From assembly GCF_022605725.1 (NCBI RefSeq), contig NC_065555.1, positions 12,290,938-12,354,937 on the forward strand: a stretch of DNA of 64,000 nt. Reading direction: 5' to 3'. Of the stretch, positions 1 to 11,143 are shown piece after piece (the stretch's first letter is position 1; each line of letters starts with the position of its first letter). Origin of the DNA: Anthonomus grandis grandis. Lineage: Eukaryota > Arthropoda > Insecta > Coleoptera > Curculionidae. A program made the position numbers and the translations under genes. The notes under the pieces were generated by a model. The model had not been told where the DNA came from. It did no database searches and saw only the letters and a program-made list of their open reading frames with translations.

Positions 1-786
1 TACAGTAAGTGATTTACCTTTGCAATCTCGGTGTTATTATCTCGGATGCTAAACCCATAGTTGGTAGAGTTTAGATAGTTTAAAAGAGGATTCATAGCAA
101 GGCAGAACCATAATGGGCTCAGTGAGTCCCCTTTGAAGATTTCTGTTCAAATTGGAATGTTGTTTGTACTTACTGCGCTTTTACCCTGTACTTCGAGCTG
201 GATCGTTGTTCTCCAACTCGTCATAGCGCTGTCTAGAAAAGACAAAGTATTACCATCAACCTTATACACTTTTAAAATGTTTATAAGCCATTCGTGTGGT
301 ACTGAGAAGAAGTTTCTTATAGTCGACGTAGGCAGTAGAAATATTTCTCTTGTAGTGATATGCCTGGTTGTTGATGACAGAGTCGATAATAAGTTGTTCT
401 TTAAAACCCATAGAACCTTTAGCGCATCCTTTTTGTTGTGCGGCTATGATGTTGTTTTCCTCACAGTGTTGATAAATGCGCTGTGTTAAACATGAAGTGA
501 TAATTTTATACGAAGTAGGTAGGCACGTTACCGGTCGGTACTTAGATGGATCTTGTGTGTTGTTCTGGTATTTAGACAGTAGATAGGTTACTCCTTGCGT
601 TAGGAACGCTGGCATTTCCTGTGGGTTAAGAATAACGTGGTTAATTAATTCTGAGAGTTTAGGATGCATACTCCATAGTTTCTTTAGCCAAAAGTTATGA
701 ACTCCTTCTGGGTCAGGTGATTTCCAATTATGCAGTTTTTGGATAATCTGGTTGACTTCCTCGATAGTGAATGGTCGATGTTCCAT
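1..786 (-). pseudogene. Reverse transcriptase domain of the R4-like LINE, broken
   Basis: The longest intact stretch (786-262, 174 codons) covers RT fingers and palm: W(K)SPDPEGVHNFWLK, then SKYRPVTCLP, then AQQKGCAKGSMGFKEQLIID. Below 280 the homology continues in another frame (ILKVYKVDGNTLSFLDSAM, then a TGA, then KGDSLSPLWFCLAM). Damage therefore includes at least one frameshift and one nonsense codon. The YxDD active-site block is beyond the window. An open frame on the opposite strand over 133-489 is only a shadow of this domain. Confidence 0.75.
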
Positions 787-1065
787 CTGGTTATATTTAT
801 TACTGTTTTGTTTCTCTTCAGTAACCCAGCTTGCGTTGATATTGCATGTTGTTTGAATTGCAAGTTGTTTGGCCCAAAAATCTTGAATTTGTTCTTTCGT
901 GGGGTATTGCTTATCTAGGTGATCTGATTTTGAATTTAGCTCTCTATAAAATTGTTTTTTGGCCTTTTCAAAACGAAGATTATCACGTTTTCAGTTATTA
1001 CCGGTCTTGTATCTTCGTAGGCGCCCTGAAAATAAGGAAAGTTTCTGTTTTAGAGTATCCAGGCA

Positions 1066-2058
1066 TTATTGAGCTGTATTATTTTCTAGTTCATGCCGAG
1101 CGTGGATGTTGTTTCTCTGCAAAATTTCATTAACTTTCTGTTTTAGTCTGTTTGTTCGTGTACCCCTCAGATATTCTGTTAGTTGGCCGATATCTTTTTG
1201 AAACCTTTGAATTTTTCGTTGATGTCTGGTCTCCCATGGTGGTATCGGGAGCTCAGTTCTTGCAGAGTCATTGTAGATCCTTATCTTAATCTTCATGGTT
1301 TTAGCAACGGCATTTGCTGCGCTATAAACTAAAAGGTGAAGAGATTGCATGTTATTAAAATTTAAAAGGAGGTGGAAGAATTTTGGTGTTTAAAAGTTCC
1401 ATAATTTGACCTAGTTTTTTGAAGAGTTTACTTTTGAAAGTTTGGGTCTTATCAGTGGGTTGGTTCCCTCAAATTCTAGCATCGCACGTGCCATTTCTGC
1501 AGATAGTTCGTGATATAGCTCAGAATTGTCTTCTTGGGTGTTTTTGGTAGTGTTAGGTTCTTGTGTGTTATATAATACGTTTTCTATTATAGGTAGCTCC
1601 TCAGCTGGTTCATTGTTAGCGGGGTCTTGTTCGTTGTTAATTTGTGCTTGTATTTCTTCTTTAATGGTATTGAGTCTTGTTTCTGAAATTAGGTGATTAC
1701 GCATTATTACCCGATACTGGTCTACTACTCTCTGTTCGGTAACTTGGAAATGTCGATAGATTCTCCTAAATTCGGCTTGTAAAGGTTGTCTGTAGCCGAT
1801 CATTTCTCGTCCCAGGTTGGTCACTTTATAAAAGCTGCGCATGACGGTTTCATTCATCGCAGATGTCCATTTCATGCGCTGTCTTTCTAGTTCCGCCTGG
1901 GTGAGCGCTGGCTGAATTTTCTGCGCAGCACCTTCAGCGAGGGCGGCTCGTGATGGTGTTGGGCCCTCTTGGTCGTTTTGTTGTTGAAGAGGAGGAGGTG
2001 TAGTTTCTTGAATGACAGGTTGCCGCCTCCTTAACTCCCTGCCACCGACGGTCCACAT
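1066..2058 (-). pseudogene. N-terminal region of the R4-like LINE protein
   Basis: Two open segments on the minus strand (2058-1411 and 1350-1066) belong to the N-terminal, pre-RT part of the LINE polyprotein. The first is 215 codons, rich in Gln, Glu and Pro, and contains MKWTSAMNETVMRSFYKVT. This resembles the W-x-EMN-x-YY-x-T block that precedes RT in R4-type proteins. The second is basic (KRxRxQ-rich) and contains WETRHQRKIQRFQKDIGQL. They are in different frames with stops between, so the coding chain is broken. No zinc finger is evident in what remains. Confidence 0.6.
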
Positions 2059-2155
2059 ACTGTCATGTCCAGCGCGGCACCAGACATGGTGCCGGCGCTG
2101 CCTGGCGATCCCCAGGCAGCGACCTTTCTCTATATATCTGTATATATATAATATC

Positions 2156-2193
2156 TGTGACTAAATTAGTTTCTAATAACTAATTTAGTCACA
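2156..2193. repeat. 16-bp perfect inverted repeat with 6-base loop
   Basis: TGTGACTAAATTAGTT (2156-2171), then TCTAAT, then the exact reverse complement (2178-2193). It sits about 35 bases beyond the 5' end of the LINE, next to a TATATA stretch. It could be a small foldback element or a target-site feature; no protein is involved. Confidence 0.75.
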
Positions 2194-2777
2194 AACCACT
2201 TTAAGTATCACAACATAGACAGTATAATATTAAAACCGCATTATTCTGTTAACTTTGTCTACGTTAAAAAACTGTTTTTAAATACTATTTTAGATTTAGT
2301 AGAATTAAAGAAAAAATTAACAATAGAGTTATAGAATATGTTTAGGATGTTTTGGAAAACTCTTGAATACCAAACTATAAAATCTCTTAATTTTATTAAT
2401 TTTTGGCTTTTTTCTTTAGAATTCTTCCTTCATTATTTTTATATTAAACTGAGATTCTAGTAAATGAGTTAATCCAAGAATATTTTTATTACCATTATTT
2501 TTATTTGTAAGATCATGTCTTTCTTGTCTAAAACCTTTGTCTAAGATCTTTCTCTAAATGGACTGGTATACCATGGTGAAGTCATATTATGCCTACTATA
2601 TAGTTTTATTATTCTTACGCATAATGAATTTATATATCTATTTGAAAAAATAATAACCGCTCATATAAATATCTCTTAGAATATATAGAATACAATTTAA
2701 TTAGAATCATGAATCATAAGTGTATTTAGTAAATTTGCGATAGTGGTGAATAGTACACCATAAACGTCCATACTTAC
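2194..2777. other. AT-rich spacer, expected OrA intron 4
   Basis: No exon or repeat recognised. In OrB the corresponding intron is 551 bp, and the next exon should contain a block like LQLFLMSWYSNEI. I could not find its counterpart here on the minus strand, so the remaining OrA exons either lie left of the LINE (outside the window) or are lost. Confidence 0.4.
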
Positions 2778-5700
2778 CATAATTAAAAGGCGTATTATGA
2801 AGGCAGCAATATTAACTGAATTGAGAATAAATTCTATTAGTAAAATATTTCTCATCGCAAGATTAAACTTATCGACGAAACTAAAATATACATAGAGCAG
2901 ATTAATTATTTAAATTTAAATATGAAATAAAAATATTTATTTATCGAATCTCAATAAACTGAAAGAAGAAGTAGAGAGAACCAGATATTTTACTTTAGGT
3001 CTGAAGTCTGAACTATCTATCAACTAGAAGAAAAGTATATACTTAAAAGAATTATTTATACTCTGGTAGTATATTTTAAGTAAGTAAGAGAAAATTTCTA
3101 TTTTTCTAATACTGGAGTCTTCTTCACCATATGGTGAATATAACTTTACTATAAATTTGTTTAAAAAAATTGGTCAAAAACTCTCATGATTGCCTTTTTA
3201 TTCACTGACTCTTAGAATTATATTGTAACACAATAATATCATATAAATGCATGTTTGACCTACCTGATAATAGATTGATGTTTAAGGCATAAATTACGTA
3301 ATGTAGCTCTGTTAACTTGTTCGTCATTAAACTGATGATTAACATAGTTCTTTTTAGAAAATTTTGTTAGGCCTCTTCCTAATATCTGAATGGCTTTTAG
3401 TTGAATAATTGCATGTGTCACAAGGGTGAGGAATAAAGCTTGGATCACCAAGTAGCAACCGCCGCCAACAATACAAAAAAGAACCCCTACGGAAAATTAT
3501 AAATAAAGTAATTTTCTTTATCCAAAAACTAAATGAAATTCTTAGTTATTTATTCCGTTCTAGTAAAAGATATATCTTACCAACGAAAAATGCTGTTTTA
3601 TAATATTTATTCGTATTAAATGGATACCATATAGGTAATATCAAAGGCTTCTCGCCAGTTGAATTTGAACGCTTATATTCCAAATATTTTAGATAAGTAC
3701 TTATATATAGTGATAAACATGTGCATGCCGTTGCTACTGTTAATATTTTTATTAATTTATTTATAACCTAAAATTAAATATTAATATTAATTGCTGTAGA
3801 AATAAGAAACTATGAAGAGAAGATGTTATTGTGAAATTAAGCAGGGAACGATAGTTATCATATTTAAGATAGCTTTGATATACAAACTTAAAGATTAAAA
3901 TCCTGAGTAATACACTATTAGATAGTGCTATCCATTTTTAAAAGCTTTGCTACTTAATTATGGTACTCGAAAAAAAACTAGATTTATGTTAAATCAGATT
4001 AAAAGAATATACTCTATCTTGAAAAATGCTTATTTATTGGCTGTGATAGTTTCAACTTAAAATAGCTATATGTATATTAGGAACGAAAAACTGAATAAAA
4101 GGTATTTTGTATTCATTACATTCAAAAAAAACTATGAACATAATTAATGATATATTCATTTTCTCTAAAAAAAAGTTAAAAAAAAATACATTTACATTAT
4201 TCAAGTCTGAATTGATAATAGTTTATATTCAACCTTCTTTCTAAAGTTCGAGGTAACATATCGAGGCATTTTTAACAATTTATTTACATGAACCACCAAC
4301 TCTAATCAACTCTAAAAACAAATTTTATCTTTAACAACCCGAGGGAGATCTTTTTTAATATTTTAAAAATGAACACTAATATTAAAAAAGATGTTCAACT
4401 TTGACCCAATTTATTTTGCCTTATGCTGGACGATATACAGGGTGTCCCAAAAGTAGACGACCAAACGAGAGGAGGTGATAGAGGAGATCATTTGCAATCA
4501 AAAAAACCCTATATACTATTATCCGATTGTTGATGGTTTAAAAGTTATTTCCATTTTTCTCATTTTTGTAAAAATCGCTTCATGCATCATGCACAAAATT
4601 TATTACAAAATATCATAATTTATTTACTTAGTATTTAGTGCGAGTGGGACCCTAGGGAGTGCACCCTTTCATAAAAATGGTTTGGATGCATAATTGTTTC
4701 TTTCACTAGTAAGAAAAAAATAATTTCTCAATATGTTTAATTTTTATTTAAAAATTATTTGCCTTTTAAGTGAACCTGGCAGAAACAAATTTACTACAAA
4801 AAGTTAAAAATTATCAGGAAAAGTTACTTATTTAATGAAGATTCTCATATGGTGAAATACTTTCAGATAAGTGATACGAGTCTTTTTTGATTGACATTTT
4901 TATTAAACTAATCGTTTTTGAACAAAAATTAAAATATTGTAATACTAAATAATCTAATTCTAAATAATGAAAAAAAAAAGAATTTATTGCTATTAAACAT
5001 CACAATTAATGTTCAAAATGCGAACCACCTGCCCTTATACACATTCGGCAACGGCGGATGAAATTACGTTTTATGCGCCGAAAGGCTCTGTCATTATTGG
5101 TAATAACGTTGGCTGCTTGTCTTATTTTTCTTCGCAGTTCTACTTCAGTCTGGCTTTCATTGATAAAAACAAGTTCTTTGAAATATCCTTATAAAAAAAG
5201 TCTAAGGGATTCAGGTCAGGCGAACGCGGTGGCCATTGGATGGTTCCTCCCCTTCCAATCCATCGATTATTAAAAGTAGTATCAAGATGTTGCTTTACGA
5301 TTCGGGCAGAGTAAGCAGGAGCTCCGTCGTGTGGCAGCCACATGTCTCGCCGTGTTGCTACAGATACGTCTTCAAGTAAATCGTTCAAGTTATGCTGCAA
5401 GAAATGTAAATAATTTTCGCCGTTAAGTCTTCCTGGTAGCTCGAATGGTCCAATTAATTTGGCTTCAATGATCCCTGCCCATAGATTGACTGAAAACTGA
5501 TGCTGAAAACGATTATTTCTCACTATGTTAGGATTAACATAGTCCCATAAATGCAAAATGTGTATATTAAATCTCCCTGTTCTTTTAAAACTGCTTTTGT
5601 CACCCCACAAAATGTTTTAAAAAAAATTAGAGTCTTCTCTATTACGCTGCAGCATTTTCCGACAAAACTGAATCCTTTTTTCATAATCAGTGGGCAGAAG

Positions 5701-8700
5701 TGCTTGAACACGTTGCACATGATAAGGATATAACAGATTTCTTTGTAAGACTCGATGAACTGTGGATTTGGGAAGTCCCGAACGTCTTGCTATGCGACGA
5801 ACACTTGTTGTTGGATTCCCTGTTGCAAATTCCACAATATCATCTTCATCGTTATCATTTCTAGGTCTTCCTACTCTCCGTGGCTGACCAGGAATGATGC
5901 CTTCCAGGTAACTCTGATGCACATTTATGAAAACTCTATGGTCAGGATAGCGATTTCGACCGGGAAAGCGTCTTTCATATTCTCGGGCAGCAGCTCGAGC
6001 ATTTCCATCACAAAGTCCATAAACATAGTGCATTTCTGCATATTCGTGGGAACTATAAGCCATTTGTGAAGGTTTACTTGTAATAGTAGCAAAGGAGTTA
6101 AAACACGAAAAACTCCGAAAATAGAAACAGCAAAAGTCTAAGTATAAGAAATAAAGCCTAATTTGTTGAAAAACCAGAAAGAAACTAACTACATTCGTGA
6201 CAGGGAAACGGTATGTTGATCTTAAAAATTACTTGAAAAAGAATGTTTAGTTTTCTTATCATAAACATTTGACCGTAAAGAATCTGCATAAATAAAGCAA
6301 CTTTTTCTAATAGCTGCTTATTTTTAGTCGAACACGTGCTTTGTAGCAGCATCAATTCAAACGCAAAAATGTGTATGTAAAACTTAAACACATTGGGAAA
6401 TTATCATTTTCTAAGTAGTGACAGAAGCAATTGTTTTGCATGCAATTATTACTTATGAAAAAGTACACTATTTAAGGCAACATTCATAACAAATACCACG
6501 CAAATACGTGAGGATATTCTTTCTATAAAAAATTTTTATATAAAATGTATATAAAAATAACAGTTCTTTACAGAATTCATGACACTATTTTTATAAAAAA
6601 CAGAAAAACGGTAATAACTTTTAAACCATCAACAATCGAATAATAGTATATGGGGTTTTTTTGATTGCTACTGACCTCCTCTATTGCCTCCTTTCATTTG
6701 GACGTCTACTTTTGGGACACCCTGTATAGCCAAATGTTATAACGCCATTAAAAAATCTAACACAATTATTTTGCATGACTTGCAAGCAACACTTTTCTTC
6801 TTGTTTTAAGCCAGTATATTATCAAGGCAATAAGATAACGGAGAGATAACAGATGCTTCACCGAACTCTTTTCTTACCTTATATGTAGTTTAAAATATAC
6901 TTATTCGCATACAGAATAAGTGTTAGATATCTTTTTATTTAGATTAGACAAATAACTACTATATCTAAAGTTACTATCAAATATCACTCCGAGACCATTG
7001 ATTTTAAATACAAGATATTCCTTTTAAAACTTTAAACAACTTTTAGGTGCAAATATCATCACTTCAGTTTTGGTACTATTAAGTTTAAGATAAGTATACT
7101 ATTAAGTTTTAGTGCTTATTGCTATACTCAAAAAGACTTAGCAGATCTGCATTGATATTTGAATCAACTTCATTACAGAAATGTGAATCAAAATCAAACA
7201 AAAGCTGTGAGTCATCAGCATAGGAATGGTTATGAAAATAAAGTATCCAAATTAAGATCAAATAACGCCCCAACATGGAGCTCTGAGACACTCTTGAGAA
7301 TACAACCCCCAAAGCAGGTTCTTTCAAGTTGAGGTCTATCCCTCAAATGACTCTAGAAAAATTTCATTCAAACCCAAAAATGTAACTTTGGATACAGCAG
7401 TTCATGGTTAACACAGTCAAATGTAATGTAAAATAGTCGGTAACCCAGTATTCATACCCCTAATAATCAAATCATGTATGTGTGAGAGAGCTGTTACCGT
7501 ACCGTGACTAGGAATCCAGATTGAGTGATAGGTAAAAGGTCATATTGAGTTACATACAAAAATAACTGTTGATAAGGATCCCTCTCCAGAATTTTGCTAA
7601 AAATGGATAATAGGCTTATTGGTCGAAAGTTATTTAGAGATGAAGGGTTATTGTTATTATTATTGTTGGTAGTGTTTGGAATGGCGGTCACGACCGCTGT
7701 TTTGCAACATGAAGGAAAAACGTCAAGTTCAGACCACAAAATAATTAAATGACTAATGTGATGTGATGTGATTTAAATTAATTGGAAGTTAGAACATTAT
7801 CTATAGCAGTAGCATTGTAGCATAGTCTTGTAGCAAAAATAATGTTACTTATCTTAGCTAAATTTGAGTGTAAAGTGAAAACGTGACTCACTATGCCTAT
7901 TTGCTTGAAAATGATTAATAAGTGTGCCATCGGCTCGAGCTCCAGAGAAACATAAAATGAAATGATTGTTTATAATGTCAGGATTCTGCAAAACTTGCTG
8001 CACCTTGGATCTGTCCCTCTATGCTACTCATCCAATTAGTCCGAGCACCTTGTGAATCCACAATTCAAAGATATGCGGCCTTTTCACGTCTCAGGGATAC
8101 TAAAGTAAACTTCCTAAGTTCTTTGTATGAATCGCAATTATTACGAAATTTGTTTATGTGTTACTAAGTAAGTCATTATTAAATTAATTTTTTTTAAACT
8201 TTTGTATGTAAATATTCTTTGAGTTGAATTTAGCGATTCTAAAGTAAGATTATACTAAACTAAACTATGATCAGAGATAATATTTGCATTAATGACACCT
8301 TGCCTCCTTAAAGTATTTATATTTACAAATACTAGGCGTATGCCACTCTTGTAGGCTCAGTAATTAGTTCCATAAAAGCGTTTGAGCTAAAGCCATCGCT
8401 TAATGGATTAGATAAAGTCAACAAATCAAAAATGTTAAATTCGCCCGTTACTACATATTATTATTAAAGACAAAAGGTACTTCAAATAGAATACAGCGAC
8501 ACTGAATTATAAATTAATTCTGAGCTTTAAAAGACTCGGTAACGCAAAACATATTAAGCCGACAAGGTTTAACCGTTGATTGAATATTTGGAAATATTCA
8601 ATCAACGGTTTAACTAAATTTCGAATATCCGATATATACATGATAGTGACCTAACATTTAAAATACCTATATTAAAAGTATTGGCCCTATTTGTGTTAGA

Positions 8701-11143
8701 TATATAAAAATAACAAAAACCCAAAATCAAAACAAGTAATAATTAAAATGTGGCCATGAGAGCAAGACGACCATACTCATATAGCAGTCGATTGAAAAAG
8801 TAACCCGGCTCTGATATACACCGCGTCCCCAGCAAAAGTAAAAATTAAACAAATTAACATTTTACAATAGATTAGGTACTCGTAAATATGGCAAACTTCA
8901 ATTATATAAAAGGCATCGATCTTGAAATTCATTACCAAGGAATGAATAATTACAATAGCAGACAAAAAAGTGTCAATATCAACACGCGTAAAAGTGACTA
9001 TGAAATTCTGGTTAGATGAAGCCATTAAACTAAAATTCAGATACAAACTAAAAAATTAAACTACAATAAAAAATATAAGTTAGAGAATTTAACAACTTAA
9101 AATATTAGTTAATTTATAGTATTTATATATTTAATCCTAATTGCCATTTCACCATTCTATTTACGAACAAACACTTTGCTATTCCGGTGCCACACGTAGC
9201 TGTAACCAAAGTCTAACGGGCACCAGTAAAATGAATATTTTCACTGACTATGAAATGAATAGTGTAACTGACGTGAGGAAAAGTGTCAATAAATCAGTGA
9301 CAGTGGATATTTGAAAACAAGTATGAATTATTCAATCGACGAAAAAATAGCCATAATTAAATGGCATTATGCGGGAAACAAATAATTACGTATTACTTTG
9401 AATATATGGTTGTGAGATTGATAAAACGAAAAAAAAACATTTCTTGTATTCGGCTGTACGTCAGATTTGACAAAGCCTTATAACAAATTGTTTGCTGGTG
9501 GCTGGTGTCTGGTTTTACCTGAACCGAAAATTTGGTAAATTTGCAATTACATTTAATTGAATAATTCAAGATTCGCCTATTAAAATTTTTTGAAACTTTG
9601 CACGAAGCTTTGCCAGGATTGGTCTTTTTAAAAAGTTATTTCACATTTTTTCTACAAAATGTACAGGGAAGCCAATAATTGACCCCCTTAAAATTCACAT
9701 GGGTTTTCCTGTGTTCCGCTCGGCGATGCACCACCCGGTATATTTCACCTATATAGTTAAAATATATAGACTTTGCTGTAACCTTTCTTCATAAATTTCT
9801 TGGCGGATTTAAATAGGACAAATCACTCCTTGGTAATTTTCTCATTGACAAAGACAGCAGTTTTCTTACGTAGTGTGATAATAGCTTTACACCCCCATTT
9901 TGTCTTAATCACCCTAATGTTGCTTATGTCATCTAATACGACCTGCTCCGTAACGTTTTTGTTCCCCCATCGTTTTATAGAAACTATTTTTAGCAGTTGT
10001 TTAATCATTTTTTTGTTCCTAATATACAGCCATTCTAAATTTTTAAATTATCTTCCTCTACATTGAAACTTAGTAAAAAATTCAATTTTTGTTACATGTG
10101 CCTGTATAGATTTGTCTGACAGTAATTGGTAAAAAATATTGATATTTATTTATTTTTAAATTTTTAATGGTTGCGTTTATATTATTCTGGTTTTACATTA
10201 ACGAAAATAGATTACCGGTGATTCAATTATAAATCAATATTTGAAGAACCCTTGTTGTTGTGGGTCATTAAAGCCGCCTTTCCCTATAGACTACGAGCAA
10301 TATTGCTTTAGTATAAAGGTTATAGGGTGTCGCAGCAGATACTACAGACCAAAATATGTGAATTGACTCAAGTATACCTTGCTTCAAAATTTAATATTTT
10401 CTGTGATACAGAGTATTAAAGTTAAAATTTTATTTTGTATTATTCCTTATTGTTTAAGAGGCATTTTAGATTTTAGCATAAAACTCGAATAGGTTCTAGT
10501 ATGAGAAAAAAGAGTTTGTCATTTTTTTATGACCAAAGGCAAGCCAAGATCTGATATGATTTTCAAGCAATAAAGAAAAATAGAAAATAAAATAGAAGCT
10601 TTGACACTCTGTATCTCGCAATTTATTTGTGTCAATTTAACTGTTGGATTCAGGCATGTTTAGGTCAATTCACATATTTTGGTCTCCAGTACCTCCAGTT
10701 TTGGCATTAAGTTCAAAGTTTGTAAATGTATTTTTATCCCATTCAGAGTCTAATAGCAGGGACCTATTTTAATTTAATCTTACCGTTACATCAGCTTCGG
10801 AAACCTTATGCACTTCCTTCGGATCATCACGATACATTAAACGTTGATTGATTTGATATTGTTCAATCAGATTTTGTACATTTTGTGTTTGGCATATGTA
10901 TATTTTCACCAACAAAACCGAATCGATGATGCTATAGCCGATACTTTCTGAAACTTTTTCAAAATCTTTTTGTTTAAGTAATACAGGAATGTTGATTACA
11001 AGGCCTATAAAGAAAAGAAGCAGTGATGCTTGAACAAAAATTGAGTATAAAATATAAAAAAAATTAATAATCTTGTTATTCGTCAGCTGTAAACGCCAAC
11101 ACCCTGCACAGACCATAATTATTTTTAACAAATGCCAAGTCAT
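2778..11143 (-). CDS. OrA: insect odorant receptor (7tm_6), four exons seen, C-terminus not in window
   Basis: Predicted insect odorant receptor, an odour-gated cation channel subunit of the sensory neuron membrane that normally pairs with Orco. Exons, all with GT-AG borders on the minus strand: 11143-10784 (360 nt, phase 0), 3767-3581 (187 nt), 3486-3264 (223 nt) and 2880-2778 (103 nt). Exon 1 starts MTWHLLKIIMVCAGCWRL and ends KVSEADVT. Exon 2 contains the family hallmark LILPIWYPFNTNKYY. Exon 3 has IQALFLTLVTHAIIQLKAIQ. Exon 4 has FVDKFNLAMRNILLIEF. The last three lengths equal those of OrB, and phases join without stops, giving 291 codons. Intron 1 is 7.0 kb and holds a DD41D transposon, a LINE and miniature elements. 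The final three exons are not visible; the R4-like LINE may have landed in intron 4. Whether the gene is functional is therefore open. Confidence 0.85.
3787..4437. other. AT-rich part of OrA intron 1, no feature seen
   Basis: A plain AT-rich stretch between OrA exon 2 and the DD41D transposon. I see no conserved reading frame, repeat pair or RNA gene in it. Confidence 0.5.
4438..4561. repeat. Left terminal inverted repeat of the DD41D element
   Basis: About 124 bp, matching 6601-6724 inverted. The outer 22 bases are identical; the rest carries about ten substitutions. Confidence 0.9.
5006..6063 (-). pseudogene. DD41D transposase with DUF4817-like N-terminal helix-turn-helix
   Basis: Transposase that would bind the inverted repeats and cut and join DNA. 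From M at 6063 (MAYSSHEYAEMHYVYGLC) the N-terminal HTH resembles the DUF4817 domain. A second HTH follows (TTSVRRIARRSGLPKSTVHR). The catalytic domain gives WGDKSSF (first Asp), WLPHDGAPAY (second Asp) and SPDLNPLDFF (third Asp). I count 41 residues between the last two, hence DD41D. The frame is interrupted by an in-frame TAA at 5619-5617 and a frameshift just after DFF near 5196. Beyond it the C-terminus continues in another frame (GYFKELVFINESQTEVEL) to a stop at 5006. Both lesions sit in or beside T-runs. Other open frames on the plus strand here are shadows. Confidence 0.88.
6601..6724. repeat. Right terminal inverted repeat of the DD41D element
   Basis: Partner of 4438-4561, followed by the TA duplication at 6725-6726. 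Confidence 0.9.
6727..7079. other. AT-rich spacer in OrA intron 1
   Basis: No gene, repeat pair or RNA recognised; it may include the degraded 3' end of the neighbouring LINE. Confidence 0.4.
7080..8480 (-). mobile_element. Jockey/CR1-type LINE remnant
   Basis: Minus-strand fragments of one LINE, in order: endonuclease end (near 8470-8300: GEFNIFDLL, then ITEPTRV), a pre-RT region with LRREKAAYL, and RT fingers (7739-7494: FRPISLLSIFSKILER, then QSGF). A scrambled DYSKAFDTVNHELL equivalent (YFTLHLTVLTMNCC) follows, then the YADD box (7327-7109: HSYADDSQLLFDF). Stops and frame changes separate all pieces, so it is dead. An AAT-repeat encodes a run of Asn within the fingers. It lies inside OrA intron 1. 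Confidence 0.75.
8571..8610. repeat. 19-bp perfect palindrome with 2-base loop
   Basis: AACCGTTGATTGAATATTT (8571-8589), GG, then its exact reverse complement (8592-8610). It lies in non-coding DNA of OrA intron 1. It is either a foldback relic or a replication or insertion scar; such perfect arms in an otherwise decayed intron suggest a fairly recent origin. Confidence 0.85.
8620..9208. other. AT-rich spacer in OrA intron 1
   Basis: No coding homology or repeat pair recognised up to the start of the miniature element. Confidence 0.4.
9209..9738 (+). mobile_element. Left-truncated copy of a Tc1/mariner-type miniature element
   Basis: From AACGGGCACCAG near 9209 to ACCACCCGG at 9738 (followed by TA) this stretch matches the complete copy at 44937-45655. 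The left inverted repeat is missing. Both copies encode the same short start, MNYSIDEKIAIIKWHYAG, which resembles the N-terminus of a DUF4817-type transposase, so the family derives from an autonomous element by internal deletion. Confidence 0.8.
9741..10320. other. AT-rich spacer in OrA intron 1
   Basis: Nothing recognised; the open frames here show no family resemblance. Confidence 0.4.
10323..10700. mobile_element. Candidate miniature inverted-repeat element
   Basis: GACCAAAATATGTGAATTGAC (21 bp) at 10347-10367 recurs exactly inverted at 10664-10684, and a second pair (GATACAGAG) lies inward. The left outer end reads TATAGGGTGTCGC, similar to Tc1/mariner ends. The outer 15-20 bases of the two sides match poorly, so exact borders are uncertain. 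No coding content. It lies just downstream of OrA exon 1, inside intron 1. Confidence 0.6.

Larger units (their letters stand above)
1..2125 (-). mobile_element. R4/Dong-like non-LTR retrotransposon, 5' part, degenerate
   Basis: A LINE on the minus strand runs off the left edge. Its 5' end lies near 2120, where two GC-rich hairpins (about 2076-2093 and 2098-2119) precede the first methionine at 2058. The reading frame then passes through an N-terminal region (2058-1411, 1350-1066) into reverse transcriptase (786 to 1). Characteristic pieces are YRPVTCLPTSYKI, a KGC/GSMG region, and, after frame changes, KGDSLSPLWFCLAMNPL near 125-85. The last resembles the FQGDSLSPLWFCLALNP block of R2/R4-group elements. 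The frame breaks near 262, a TGA follows shortly after, and the catalytic YVDY(K)AFDS stretch is corrupted to YVDYKKLLLS, so it is dead. Clade R4/Dong is my best guess; R2-group in general is safer. The RT C-terminus and 3' tail are outside the window. Confidence 0.75.
4438..6724 (-). mobile_element. DD41D IS630-Tc1-mariner transposon, full length, inactive
   Basis: A 2287-bp DNA transposon flanked by TA on both sides (4436-4437 and 6725-6726), the target duplication of this superfamily. Both ends begin CAGGGTGTCCCAAAAGTAGA and the inverted repeat continues, with scattered mismatches, for about 124 bp (4438-4561 against 6601-6724). The transposase gene is on the minus strand and is damaged. 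The element lies in OrA intron 1. The long inverted repeats and the 41-residue spacing of the last two catalytic acids set it apart from ordinary mariner (DD34D) and Tc1 (DD34E). Confidence 0.9.

Noticed and set aside
5755..6069. Open frame of 104 codons on the plus strand
   Set aside because: It is antisense to the DD41D transposase, shares no family features and arises from codon bias of the real gene. Similar shadows over 133-489, 40323-40589 and 58127-58420 were left out for the same reason.
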